DNA from: Lumbricus terrestris
Taxonomy: Eukaryota; Annelida; Clitellata; Crassiclitellata; Lumbricidae
Length of the DNA stretch: 64,000 bases
Direction: 5' to 3'
Assembly (NCBI GenBank): GCA_949752735.1
Contig: OX457036.1
Span: 90,739,908 to 90,803,907 of the forward strand
The notes under the pieces are model-generated. The model had not been told where the DNA came from, did no database searches, and saw nothing but the letters and a program-made list of their open reading frames with translations. Made by a program: the position numbers and the translations under genes. Positions 1 through 14,212 of the stretch are shown in pieces. Each line of letters opens with the position of its first letter. Position 1 is the stretch's first letter.

Positions 1-21
1 CTGGACAATGACGATAATGCT

Positions 22-489
22 TCTGAACTGAATTTCAAGTACCAAAACCCATTGCGTTTGGAGGTGTAGTTTTGGGTTCCGTAGAAGAAGGATTATATGG
101 ATTCATCCTGAGAATTCTTATTTTTTATATGTAATTATCGGACGGTTCTGGGGAAGAAACTAGCTATGATAGAAGGCACTGTACTTATAAAATATATATT
201 AAGGTCACATACCGTACAAGAACAATAACGTTACCATCTGCTCTCGTAGACACAGTCACGATCTTAACAAACTCGAGCGTCCAGTTCGAGTCCTTCAGAG
301 TAAGTGCTCGAGTGAAAGTGCCCCGAATGTCTCGCATCCCTTCTCTATATTCAGATTCCTACTAGCAGCTTCTAGGATGCCTGGCAGTCTGCCTACAGCT
401 AGCCCTGGCTCTCTTCCCTAGCCTCTCTACTAAACCACCACCTATCTCTATATTCTGAATTTCCATACCACGCATTACTTTCCTTTATT
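22..489. other. Intron module tail, then unclassified sequence
   Basis: Bases 22-120 match the block that follows D exons (compare 2890-3030 and 17235-17360), so another D exon probably lies just before base 1. Nothing else is recognised before the SINE. Confidence 0.5.
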
Positions 490-790
490 ACACTGATACT
501 GGCCTAGTTAGCGACACCAGTAAGCGAGAGCGGCATTCGTCTGTTGGTTGCAACGGACTGCGGTTCAAGCCCCGGGCTGAGAGTTGACATTCAGAGATTT
601 AGATATCTTGGGCTAGCACGTGTGAGACGCAGGGGCGAAAGCTACTGCGGAGCGACATTGGGCAAGTTGCTTACCCATCATTGTCTGTGGGGAAGGCAAC
701 AGGAAACCACCTCAAACATCTCATCCCCAGGGGCGTAAAGCCAATAAACCTGCCTTCGGGCAGAGCACCATCATCATCATCATTACCGTG
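490..790 (+). mobile_element. tRNA-derived SINE with (ATC)n tail
   Basis: The head is tRNA-like with a B box GGTTCAAGCCC (562-572) and an A-box-like stretch about 45 bases before it. The body ends near cttcgggcagagc and is followed by catcatcatcatcat. Internal-promoter structure plus a simple tail fits a SINE. Confidence 0.6.
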
Positions 791-1375
791 ATACTGCTAA
801 ATATGTTATATACTCACCCTGTCCAAACCTGCCTACCTAGGTTTCTCTCTGAAGATGACCATTTTAGGTCCGCAAACTCACTTCCTGGCTAACCAGTCAC
901 ACTGCCTACTGCGTGGTCAGTTCCTTGCTGGCGTAATTTACCTGCTGACCAGCCAGTCTGCGTGCTGCCTGGACTTGTTATCAACCACATGTTCAATCAC
1001 GCATTCTGACGCTACATATAGCATCTCTTATTTGTCTCCTCTCTTCTTCCACTTTTCTATCGCTGTGTCACTCTCCCTCCTTCTTGCACATGCCCTACTC
1101 ATTCCTCCGCTGTATATTGAGATTCCTCCTTCTAATATTGAATCCTTAAATCACTGTCTATATCCTCTGATCTTATCCGTCTCAACACTTGCGCATCTCA
1201 AGCTGATCATTTCCAACTGAGCTATTTAGTTCTCCTTTCCTCCTTGGTTCACATCTGTAACTGCACTCGTACCAGTTCAACTCCATAACTTCTATAGCGA
1301 CTTCTATCTGTTCCATAGTGATATATGAAATCTTATAGATATGTATATTTTACTATGATTAATTTTGATTATATT

Positions 1376-1377
<2 letters not shown>
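791..1377. other. No feature recognised
   Basis: A 121-codon plus-strand frame at 855-1220 is Leu/Ser/Cys-rich, lacks family resemblance and splice context, and is taken as chance. Confidence 0.5.

Positions 1378-1434
<57 letters not shown>
1378..1434. repeat. (TA)n microsatellite
   Basis: About 57 bases of pure TA next to the 1435-2051 element. Confidence 0.95.
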
Positions 1435-2157
<723 letters not shown>

Positions 2158-2732
2158 CTGGTTGAAGTACACAATATGCCGGTAAGTATTGCCTTTCATT
2201 GTTAAGTCTTCTTCTGGCATATGAGATTCATGCCCAGCCAGGTGTTAATATAAGTGAGTTGGGGAGGAATCTGTCGTCCATCGTTGAAACAACAAAGTAT
2301 AACTGTTTCATACATGAATTCCTTTATTTTTTTACTAACATTCCTGTCAAATTATATTTAATAGTAAAATGACACAAATTTTTAATTGTGCATCAGGCTT
2401 TTGAATTTGAATTCATCTCTTTATCAGAAGTGGAAAGTTTACTGAGTTTTCTTTTAATTAATTGATTATTCATTTATTCATAAGCTTTTATTGTTCAAAT
2501 ATCTCTGCTTGATGATGCAATCCTAATTTTTAAAACTTATTTACGTTGGATAATAGTTCCTGTGAGACATATAAGAGACGCTGATTCAAATGATGGCAGA
2601 CACTTCAGATTTTCTGTGGCGCAACATATGCATTTAGGTATATGTTTATGCATATTGATATTTATATAGCGCCTTTCAATTTAGCCTCACAAAGGCACTT
2701 ACTATAATTGGCTTATCTGTCTCTGATATCAG

Positions 2733-2822
2733 GTGAATCATTGCCAATATATGATTTTGTGTCGTGCAAGGAGTTAGTCGACTCAGATGAGTCTGCATCA
2801 TTTGATTCTGTTGGTGAATCAT
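2733..2822 (+). CDS. Array exon D1 (1-1 phase)
   Basis: The acceptor tctctgatatcag and donor gtgagtac bound 2 + 29 codons + 1 base. The acidic peptide starts ESLPIYDFVSCKE. It shares intron flanks with D2-D5 (conserved block before: gacatgtaaaagaagttaattt-like; after: actgaattt...accaaaacccattgca-like). Function unknown. Confidence 0.5.
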
Positions 2823-5800
2823 GTGAGTACAACAAAACGTTGCTTCTTTTATTAGCTCTGTGAAAGACACTGAGCAATAATCAATAATACTTTCCGAACT
2901 GAATTTTCACCTACTGAAACCCATTGCATTCAGTTGCGTAGCTTTTGAGTTACTGAATCAGGTGTGCATTTGTAAGGTTCTATAGCAATTGCATTATATA
3001 TATGGATTTATCGTGGGAAATCTTAGGTATAGCTGGTGGAAGTGGACATGATTGTAGGCCTATGCCTTTCATTCTTGAGTCTTCGTCTAGCATATGCTGC
3101 TCATGACGAGAAAAGTGTTTTTATCTATTATGTGTTCACTACATCTCACGAGACTGACCATCGATCTTGCGCATCTAACGAAACACGCAAATGTTTGGTT
3201 GTTGCTGCTCATTTTTTAGTTACGTTCGGCTAAAGACGTTAGTTTGCATTAGTTTCCTTCTGCTTCAGATCAAGAAATTCCATGTCCTGCTGGATCATAT
3301 CCATCCATCTCTTCTTCTGTCGCCCACGACTGCGGTGTCCCTGTACTTCTGCACGCATGATTCTTTTAATGCTACCACCCTCATCCGATCGCTCCACATG
3401 ACCAATCATTGACCATGCCACCTCAGTCTGGACTCTCGTATTTTATCAGATATGCAGGCTGCTCCAACTGCTTTTCGTATGTTTTCGTTTAATACGTCTA
3501 AATACGCAGATTACATCATAACATATGAAACTTTTGCAGACTAGTTCATCAGATGCCTGCGAAAGAGCTATAAAAATGGTATGTTCAGCATGTCATACTT
3601 GCTGACTTTTGTGTGGTACATTGTAGACCTTTTGAAGAGTAAATCAGAAAATTTTGTAAGCTTCCGGAGTGATGAACAAGAGAGAGTTCCACCTGCAAAA
3701 AGTAAGAAATTAACTGTAATTTTATAAAACTTCTTCTTCTTTCTTCTTTCCCTTCAGGCTAGGATTATTCCCTCTGGCGAGGGGTCAGCCACTCGGATCC
3801 TTCTCCTCCACTTGTCTCTGCTTCCGGTGTCTTCTTTCTTCAATTTGAGCAGCTTCAGGTCTTGTTGTATCACGTCCTCCCATCTTTTCTTCTGTCGTCC
3901 CCGACTGCGTCGACCATTTACCTCCGCCTGCATGATTCTTTTGACGCAGCTACCCTCCTCTTTTCTCATTACGTGTCCATACCATCGCAGCCTGGTCTCC
4001 CGTGCTTTGTCAGTGATGCATGCCACACCGAGCGTCTTCCTGATGTCCTCACTTCGTTTCATGTCTTTCAGTGATATTCCAAGCATCCATCGCAGCATTC
4101 TCATCTCTGTTCTTTCCAGCAAACTCTCGTCCCTTTTCGTTAATGCCCAGGCCTCTGCTCCATATGGCATTACTGGCCTTATCATCGTTTTGTAGATTTT
4201 TCCCTTGAGGTGAGTCGGCATTTTAAAGTCGCACAACACTCCAGATAGTGCTCTCCACTTCTGCCACGCTACTCTGATTCTGTAATTTTATAAAACAAGC
4301 TTCAAAAACCTCTTTGAGTGCGATCTTGGGAGCCATAGCAAGAATTTTCCTTGAATTGAGACAATGTTATAATGACGTTGTTTTCTATGGTTGAACTAAT
4401 GTTGGACAATATTTCGTGTGCGACATGTAAAAGAAGTTAATTTAAATGAAGACAACATTTCAGATTTTCTGTTGCGCATTGTGCCATATGGGCCTCTTGG
4501 TTTCTGATCTCAGGTGTATCTTCTCCTTATCGTGAGATTACAACTGAGGAACCATGCAAGTTGCTTGGCAGATAGCCGCGGATCTAGTGTGCTTCTGAGC
4601 AAAACACGTGAATGCATAGAAGCACTGCTTCTGTTATTAGCTTTGTGAAAGAAACTGACCATCGATCTTGCGCATCTAACGAAACACGCAAATGTTTGGT
4701 TGCTGCTGCTCATTTTTTAGTTACGTTCGGCTAAAAACGTTAGTTTGCGTTAGCTTCATTCTGCTCACAGCGACAAACCTGTGACATCCAGTTCAGTCTG
4801 TAACAGTAATAACTTTTTAGATGATTTATCAACTAAGCTGGCAGACAATCCTCATGTGAAGTAATATATAATTATATATATTTATGTATATGTATATACA
4901 TGTATATGTTTTTCATTCATTCATTCATTCATTCAAGAATTTATATAGCGCTTCTTCAAGGCGACTACTCAGAAGCGCTCCCGACTCTAGCATGGCAAAA
5001 AAGGACAGTTTTGAGTTTAGTAAAAAATGTTCCAGTAATAACCCCAGCAAGTAGACGTAGTTCCTGTGGAAGCCCATTCCACACAACTGGGCCGATCACA
5101 GAAAAGGCTCTATTTTGCATCGTTGCAGTTCATGCAAATGGGACCAATAGCAATCCCTTCTGTGCAGAACGGAGGGGGCGGTGGTCTAGGATACTAGTGG
5201 AGCAACAAAGCTCTTGCAAGTACTGTGGGGCGATTCCAAGCTGGCATTGCCTAACTAGGGCAGCGATCCTAAATTCAATGCGCTGCCGAGTAGGAAGCCA
5301 GTGTAATGTCTCCAGCATATAGCTGGACACTTGAGCAAATTTAGGGATATGTCCAATTAAACGTGCTGCAGAGCGTAAGACTCTGTTTAAGCACATTATT
5401 CGATTGGATGGTAGGCCAGAGTAGAGTGAATTGCAATAGTCAAGACGGGAAGTAATGAAGGAATGGACCAGAGTGGTGACAGCACTAGATGTCAGTGAAC
5501 GAGCAATTGTGCGAAGCTGATGCAGTTGATAGTAACAGTCTCGAGTAAGTCGGTGAATGTGAGGAGCAAATGTGAGCTCTTGGTCCAACAGGACACCAAG
5601 GTCACATGTAAAAGATTTATTGAGAAAATAAAATAAAGATTTATTGAGAAAATAACAACAGTCGTCATAACACAGTGGTTAACAAACAGCAGGAGATGAG
5701 CGGATAAAGCCTAATTTACAATTTTTGAAAACATTCGTAATATGAAGTTAGCACAGGGACGTCCATTCATAGACATGGACATTTTGATCAGAAACTCAAC

Positions 5801-8800
5801 TTTATACGACCACTCAAACTCACAAAAATTCTAGTAGCAAAGTAAGACTTCAGGTGAGGTCTCGTGAACTAGATGCTGACCAATCATCCACACAAAACCT
5901 CTCTTCATTTCAAAACATGTTGAGAGACTGTTTCATTTTGGTATCCATTTTCAGATGCATTCCCAATTCTCGTCGAGATAAGGAATTGCTTATCTAATGA
6001 ACAGTTGATCTTATTCAAAGCATTACAAAATTAGGTCTACTCATGGAAAGCTGCTACATTAGAGAATTTTTAACTTGGTTAATAATTATAAAATAATGTA
6101 GCTCACACTTTTAGTGGCTAAATAGTCTTTGAAATAGTCAATTGGTTTTTGCAGAGGTCTGCACCTATTGACCATTTCAAATACTATTTCAATGGTTTTT
6201 ACCGGTACTACGGGTATTCTATTTAAGTAGTCCACCTAACTATGTGTCCCAGCACTGGTTTTACTAAATACGCAGATTACATTATGTTTCATATGAAACT
6301 GTAGCATATTAATGCTACCAGTTGCCTGTGAAGGAGCTATATAAATGTTGTATGCAGCATGTCATACTTGCTGTCTTTTGTGTGGTACATTGTAGTCAGT
6401 GTTAGTAGATCAGGAAGATTTAAGGCAAAAGGAAAGGATAGACAGCAGCTACTTGAAGAATGTAAGAAATTAATTTAATGATTATAAAATGAGCTCCAGA
6501 AACCTGTTTAGGCACTATCTATCTTGATAGCCGTAGCAAGAATATGCCTTGCACTGAGACAATATTATAATGACGCAGTGTTTTTATAGTTGAACTAATA
6601 GTGACATCCATGCCCAGATGTATTAATTATAATTATCAGACTTCATGTTATAGGTAAGACCCATTTTATGTGCAGTCACTGAAAGTTAAATTTTCATTAA
6701 AGGTGAGCTAAGAGGGCAATAATAACGAGGAAGTGCAGTAATACAGAAATAATTCTTCAGATTCTGTCTATTAATGTTTGGTGCCACTCCACTAAGTGTT
6801 GATCTTATTCTTGGTCCACCAGAATCTATGTGGGTTTCTTCTTCTTGTACACAGGCCTGCCGAGGGGTAGAGTGGAGTGGAGGAATCCCTAGAGGCCAGA
6901 CTTGTTTTAAGGGTCTCGTCTTGTAGCACTAAAATCTTTTTTCTTTTGCCCTGGCTCGGTTGGGAGAGCTCCAGGGATTTCTTGAAGGGCGCTAAATAAG
7001 TCCATTGAATGAATGAATGAATAATATGTACAAAAGTTTATGATTTTGTAGTCATAGTCGGAGACTCAGAACATCTACAGCGCCCACAAAAGTTGAACTG
7101 CAGGATTGCAGGAACCAGCTTTTTCACAGGTGTTCAATGAAATTGATAGGCAGAAGGTCAAGATCCAGAGAGTTGAGCGAGGAGTTAGGCAGACGGCTAT
7201 GGTGGATGATGTTTAGAGTTGGAACAGCATGGGAGTTTGGGGAAGAGGAAGAATCAGGATAGAATATGTGAAAAAGCAGTGTTTTCACTTTCTAGTGAAA
7301 GACCTGTGGGGAAATAGCAGGAAGTGGAGTTTTGTATGATGAGTTTGTGCTACTTAAAAAATTTGATGCCGAGGAAATGGGTGGAGCTACAGTTGCAGTT
7401 AGCCACTCATCCTGCCAAGCCAAAATGGCTGTCATGGATGTCAGTAGTTGCGAACCAACTTGGATATCTTTAGGAAGGGTGCTCGGGGCTTATAGTTACC
7501 AGTATACATATCGTTGCAGAGTGGTAAATGATTGTGCACATAGGTCGTTTTCAGTAGTCTTTTCATATCCTCTTTTCTACATACACTGTGTCCGGATAAA
7601 AAGTAGCCCCCACAAAAAGTGTAATAACTCGGTCAAAACTCTAAGGATTTGTCTGAAATTTTAAACAGAGCAACAGTGACCATATTTACACGAGATCCTA
7701 AAGCCGATTAGAAATATTCGTGAGTTTGTCAAATTTATGAGCGTTTAAAATGCAGCACCAAAAAATTGAACTTTCCAACATGGAAAACCTGAAAAGAAGT
7801 GAAATTCAGCTATATATGGTGCTCAAAATGTCCTTCTTGTTCACGAACACACGACCGTAGACATAGTAGTTGTCCAGGTATACGCTCGGCTTCATATATC
7901 CCTCAGCTGTGGCCGCCCAGCAGTCCAGACCTCGATCCGGAGTACCAGGTGCATTTACTGGAGAGGCGCGTTTTTCGTTCACGCGTATTCGTGACATCGA
8001 TAACCGTAGGGTGTAGGGCGCATCTAATTGAAGAGTGGCAGATGTTTGACCAAGTGATCATCGACCGGACCATCAAACAGTAGCGTCTACGGTTGTGTGT
8101 CCGTGAACAAGGAGGACATTTTGAACACCGGATATAGCTGAATTTTACTTCTTTTCAGGTTTTCCATGTTGGAAAGTTCAATTTTTCGGTGCTCCATTTT
8201 AAACGCTCATAAATTTGAAAAACTCACGAATATTTCTGATCGGTTCTAGGATGTCGTGTAAATATGTTCAGTGTTACTGTGTTTAAAATTTCAGACAAAT
8301 CCTAAAAGTTTTGACCAAGTTATTACACTTTTTTGTGGGGGCTACTTTTTATCCGGACACAGTGTAGATGAAATGGTGCAATATTGATTAGAACCTGCAG
8401 GCACAGCTCATGGTTCTAAAGTAGTGTTCATGGAAACTTGGACAGGTTCATCGTGTAGCTATACATTGGACAAGTGACAACTTACTAAGGCATGATTCTC
8501 TGCTGTAGCATGGCACACAGTACGGATCGATGTTCTCAATGTCTGCACTCTGGCACCCTGAATTGAGCCAGTTAATTTTCTCAGCAGGTTGTTTCAAGCG
8601 CTGCAGTCTTACAGTGGTGACAGAATCCTGCGCAAGAGTGACGCCTGCTAGGAATGTAGGAGTCTTCATATGGGGATGCATTGGTCATTGACTTCGGTGA
8701 TTGGCATGTGCGCAGCCTTTGAATTCTACAAATGAAGAACACTGGAACAGTGTTGGAATTGCTGGGCTGAAGTCTCTATTTCATGCAATAGTCAGCTATG

Positions 8801-11800
8801 GTCTGTATGTCTCTGTTCAGTGTGTCATTGAGCTTCATGAGGGGGTGATTTTGAGACCCGAGCTTAGATGAATTTGTTTGACTGTTTGGGGAAGGCCATT
8901 GACGTAAATGTTAAAGAGACTTGAAGATTGGTAAAACACAGTTGGTAGGTCACTCTTCTGTGCTCACGAAGTGCTTTGCTTTTCCCATATGTACTTGGAA
9001 AAGCCCGCTCCATGGGAAGATTTTAGTGATGTCCGTCACCCATCCAGGAGAATCCTGGGGATCTTCACCAATAGACCCATGTGCCATATACCACAGTTAG
9101 GTCAAGGACAATCGTGTCTGTCTTTAGCTGTGGCTAAAATCCTTTTTCAATGAATGTAGCTTCGGAAAGGTGATTGGAAGTGCCTTATCTTGCCTGTTCA
9201 CCAAATGTTTGGACCTGTTTTTCCCCATATGAACTGTGAATAGAATTTTCTTTGAGATGAATTTGCTTTGGAAACTCCGGTTGATGTTTTCACGGCATGC
9301 AGCGATTCCTAATTTCATGTTCCTCATGTCTTGCATGTCCTGACTGATATTTCTGCCACTCATCCCAAACACATAGCAATTATGTGGCTGCTCAGATGGT
9401 GCTATATCCACATGGAAGAGATGACCTGCCATTGCATTGGGTGCAACAAGAGGGTTGTATGCGATCTATTTGGTTTCTGAGCTGCTCCATGGGGTGGATG
9501 AGAACCACGGTTTTCCAGCTCAATCCAACAAAGCTCATTTTTTTCTGCTGCATGCATGCATGCATGCCGTGGGGCGAATTGGTGTAGTGAGTATGCCACC
9601 TCAAGTCGCCATGTAAGGACCTTGGGCAAGTCCTTCACTCACAATTGCTCAGTGCTTCAGCGTGAAACTCTGATGCAGTGTTCGCTCTGTAGTCGGGAGC
9701 GCATCTGAGTAGTGAGCTTGAAGGGGCGCTATAACAAGTGCACATACATACATACATACATACATACATACATTCATACATGCTACGTCAGGAGATTTGA
9801 TCGGGTGGTCAGTTATTTCTGGTTTATGGTATGTGGACAGGTCTACAGCCATGAGAAATAGACACATTAGCTGCCTTGAGTGTCACTACTTGAAAATGTC
9901 TTGATTTTTCCTTGTATCTTCTCAGTGAAAGCTTTGCACTTCAGCTTATTCCTTGTTCTAAATGCCGACTGTTTTATTGCTTTTGGGTTTTCTTCATGCA
10001 TCTGACTGTCGCAGTGAGAAGCCATTCCAATCATGTATAGATACCTAACACTACATTCAGGCCAGAGTCCAGTTCCTGCAGAACACGTAAAAGAGGCTTA
10101 TTTTAATGAAGACAGTTTTTATGGTTTTCTATGGTGCAGTGCGCTATTTTGATCGCTTTGTTTCTGTTCACGTGTAAACAATCAGTCAAAGGTTTGAAGC
10201 TTCTTCGGTTGGAAGAACAGTTCACCGAAAGTGTGAGCTCAGACCATGCATCAATGGAAGTTCCTATGTGTTATGAGTCAGAGGAGTTCAGTGTTGCAAA
10301 TGAGATGCCAGCTCCTGCACTCATGGAAGTTGAGCCCTTTAGTGAGTACAAAGAAATAGTACTGCTTTAACATACTTCATGAAAATAATTTGATGATGAT
10401 AGTATTAATTGTAATTCTTCTTTAACTAAGCCATTGGAAACTGATATCCATTTAATTTGGAGATGTAATTTGTGAGTTCCCATGGGAAGTATGCAATATA
10501 TATTTGTGAGTGATTATGAATAAAGAACTGTTTATATAAGTTGCATGATATCCAATTATAACTACAACACTGAGTCAGATGTGTGAATTTGAATAAGTGC
10601 TGTGGTAATTTGAATAAATGCTGTGTGAATTTGAGTAAGTGCTGTGTGAATTTGAGTAAGTGTTGTGTGAATTTGAGTAAGTATTGTGTGAAGCAGTCAG
10701 TTAAGATCCAATTTTGCCTCAGTGGCTTTGTGAGAACACTTTTGAGGAATTTACTCATTGCTGCATCTAAGCCTAACTTATTATGCACTGCACTATCACC
10801 ACCTGCTTCTCTACAGCATGAAGTGGTCTTTCTGCAAGAATTTGTGACACTTGCGGGACCATGGTGCACTGTTGATAGTACTCAATAAACAAATTTGAAT
10901 GCCTTTTGACGACAGCAGCATTTTCTCATCCAAAGTTCAAACTCAGTTGGATTGAAAACCCAGAATTGAATGACATAATATTTTATACTCCATTACCACA
11001 TTTGAGAATATCGAACTTGCTTAATAGTTACCTGGCATATGAAACTCTCTCTTAATAGCTAATTAGTTTTTCAGATGGTCATACGGTTTGTGCAACGGTC
11101 TGAACCTATCGACTGTGGTGTTAAATGCTAATTCAATAGTTTTTTCCAGGTACTGTGCACTATTCTATTTAAATAGCCAGCCTGTCTATGTACCCCAATT
11201 GTGGTTTTACCAAATAGGATTTGCCTTGCAGTGAGACATTCTTATGATGACGTTATTCTCTGTGGCTGAACTAATTTTGTCATCCAGGTCATGTATCGTC
11301 GGACTTCAGATTATAGTTTCGATCCAATGTATGTGCAGTCACTGAGAATTAAAAGGGCAATTAATAATAAGGAAGTAATACAGAAATACTAATTCTTCTT
11401 CAGGTTCTCTGCTCTAAGGCACGTTCACATGTCTTCTAAGTGCTGCTCTTATTCTTAGTCCTGCAGAATGTATGATGGTCTGTTCTTCTTGTACACAGCC
11501 TGCTGAGTGGGGAGTGCAGAAGGGGCAAACACCCAGGGCATAGCGAGTTTTAGGGGACAACGGGCTGGTTGTAATGAAGTCTTTTTCTTTTGCCCTGGCT
11601 AACTCAGGGGAGTACTTCTGAGTAAGTTTCTTGAAGGGGAACTATTTAAGTCCATAGATTGAATGAGTGAATGAATGAATGAACAAAGGAACAAACGAAT
11701 GAATGTATATGTACAAAGTTTATGATTTTTGCCACTTAAAAAGTTTCATAGCATATTAGGATAGGAGTCCATGATTGTTCTGCCTAGGGGGGCCCCGAAA

Positions 11801-14177
11801 TGTCTTTGATCGGTCCTGCTTGTACATAGTAACTAGCTGCCTTTTTCTGATTGTAGGCTTCATGACAATGCCCTCAAGTGCTAAGGTTCTTGACCATGCT
11901 GACGAGGAGGTTGAATTCAGGTTATTATCAAAGAAGAGGATGAAGACGAAGAAGATGAGCATTGAATCATTTGAGGAAGGAAGTAAGAAATCCGATTTAA
12001 TTAACATATAACATGCACCAGTCACTCATGTAGCGCTTTCTGTTGGATCCACATGCAAGGCTTGCTTTTGCAAGAACTTGTCTTGCAAGGAGACAATATT
12101 ATAGCAATGGCAACTTTTAATGGCTGAACTACTGTAATTTTGGCAGCCATGTCTTGACCGTTTGATGTTAGTTTTATTCATATCTAGGCTGTTGGAGAAA
12201 ATATCAAATTACATTAAATGGTAAGAGATTAGGTTGGCTTATCAGCTCTGACATACCAGTTGCATCTCAGTACATGTCCTATCTAGTTCTTCTGCCTTGT
12301 TTTAATTGTACTCATCAAGGATCTTTCCTCTTCCACCTTCTTCAGGACTTCTTCGTTTGATTTATGTTCTGTCCAGCTAACCCGTTCCATCCTTCTCCAT
12401 ATCCACATCTTGAACGCTTCTATTCGTTTGACATCCTCCTTTCTTATCGTCCAGGTCTCTGCTCCGTACAGTGTGACGCTCCAGATCAGTGCCTTCACCA
12501 TTCTTTTCTTGATGTCTTGACTCATTCCTCCTTTCAGTAGACATACCAGTAGATCTGTCACATAACATAATTTTGAAAATATATTGGTAAATCTGTTTGA
12601 AAATGCAGCAAAATAAACCAATTTACGTGTAATTCATTTCAAGAATTTATATAGTCACTGCCCCTTCAAGAAGCCCACTCAGAGGTGTTTCCATTCCAAC
12701 CATGGTGATACAGAAAGGTTGTAAGGAGCCAGTAGAGCACTGATGAGTCAACCTTAAGTAATGGGGCAATTTCAACCGGAGACTCTTCTAGACAGATGGA
12801 CCAACAACTGAAAAAGCATGGCACTGGTTGACGTTTTAACAAGAGGCAAGAGGGACTGATCTTCTTCTTTAGGTCTGCTGCCTCTCAGCAGGTCCAGATG
12901 CCTAACGACGCCACTCTTCTCGGTGTTGTGCTTTTTTCTTTGAGTTTTCCATATCCATTCTCCATCATCCAGTCCAAGAACTTATCCCTAGGTCTTCCTC
13001 TTCCCCTCCATTTTGCCCTCCACTACGTCTCTTTGCAAGGAGTTGCTTCTCAGTACATGTCCCATCCAGTTCTTCTGCCTTGTTCTAATTGTATTCATCA
13101 GGGATCTTTCCTCTTCCACCTTCTTCAGTACTTCTTCGTTTGATTTATGCTCTGTCCAGCTGACCATTTCCATCCTTCTCCATATCCACATCTTGAACGC
13201 TTCTATTAGTTTGACATTCTCCTTTCTCATCGTCCAGCCCTCCTTTATAGACAGAGCAAAGGACTCTGCGAGCTAGCACAGCAGATACTGGACAGCAGAG
13301 CTCACATCTGTAGGCCGAAAACCAAGGCTGAAAATGTTTCTTCTTTAGACTCCAGTTTGTTGTCTAAAATCGTCTTTACATTTGATCGTGTTCTTTAATT
13401 TTGACATGGCACTATGTGGTATCTGACTTGTGGAGCATCGTATCTGATCGGTTATAGGACTCTACTTGTAGCATGGAGAGTAAGAATTAAAGCCTATTCC
13501 TTTGATCTGGTTAAGGTGTCGGAACCTTTCTCACTCACAATTGCACTTAATGAATGCATAATGATACTATTAATAGCATCTGCAAAGACTAGCCATTCCA
13601 GAGCTTCTTCTTCTTTTCCTTCTGGCTAGGATTAATCCCTCGCTGTGGAGGGATCAGCCACTCGGGTCCTTTTGTCTCCATGTTGTTCTGTCTCCAGCGT
13701 CTTCCTTTCTCAGATCAAGAAATTCCATGTCCTGCTGGATCATATCCATCCATCTCTTCTTCTGTCGCCCACGACTGAGGCGTCCCTGTACTTCTGCACG
13801 CATGATTCTTTTGATGCTACTGCCCTCATCCAATCGCTCCACATGACCATACCACCTCAGTCTGGACTCTCGTATTTTATCAGACATACAGGTTACTCCA
13901 ACTGCTTTTCGTATGTTTTCGTTTCTTCTCTTGTCTTTCAAAGAGACTCCAAGTATCCATCTCAGCATCCTCATTTCTGTTCTCTCCAGCAGCTCCTCCT
14001 CTCTCCTCCTCAGCGTCCAGGCCTCCTCTGCTCCATACATCATCATCGGTCTTATCGTTGTCCTGTATCCGGGTCTATCATTCTAGCCATTCCAGAGCAA
14101 TGCTCCACAATTCGTATAATCCTGAGGAATCACTATGTAACTTGGAGAATACTATCACTGGTGATGATGACGACGAC

Positions 14178-14212
<35 letters not shown>

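Larger units (their letters stand above)
3497..7177 (+). repeat. Segmental duplication, copy 1 (partner 24260-27452)
   Basis: Apart from later insertions, the two stretches align from ctaaatacgcagattac through exons A1/A3, D2/D5 and A2/A4 to the L2 tail and beyond. Copy 1 alone carries the LINE insertions at 3730 and 4908. Confidence 0.85.

Noticed and set aside
855..1220. 121-codon plus-strand frame
   Set aside because: It has no family resemblance, no splice-compatible context and a composition like the surrounding intron.
6850..6990. tgtacacag followed by a short open stretch as an extra B-type exon
   Set aside because: The following sequence is the L2-like 3' tail found in three modules; no 1-1 frame with a donor was found.
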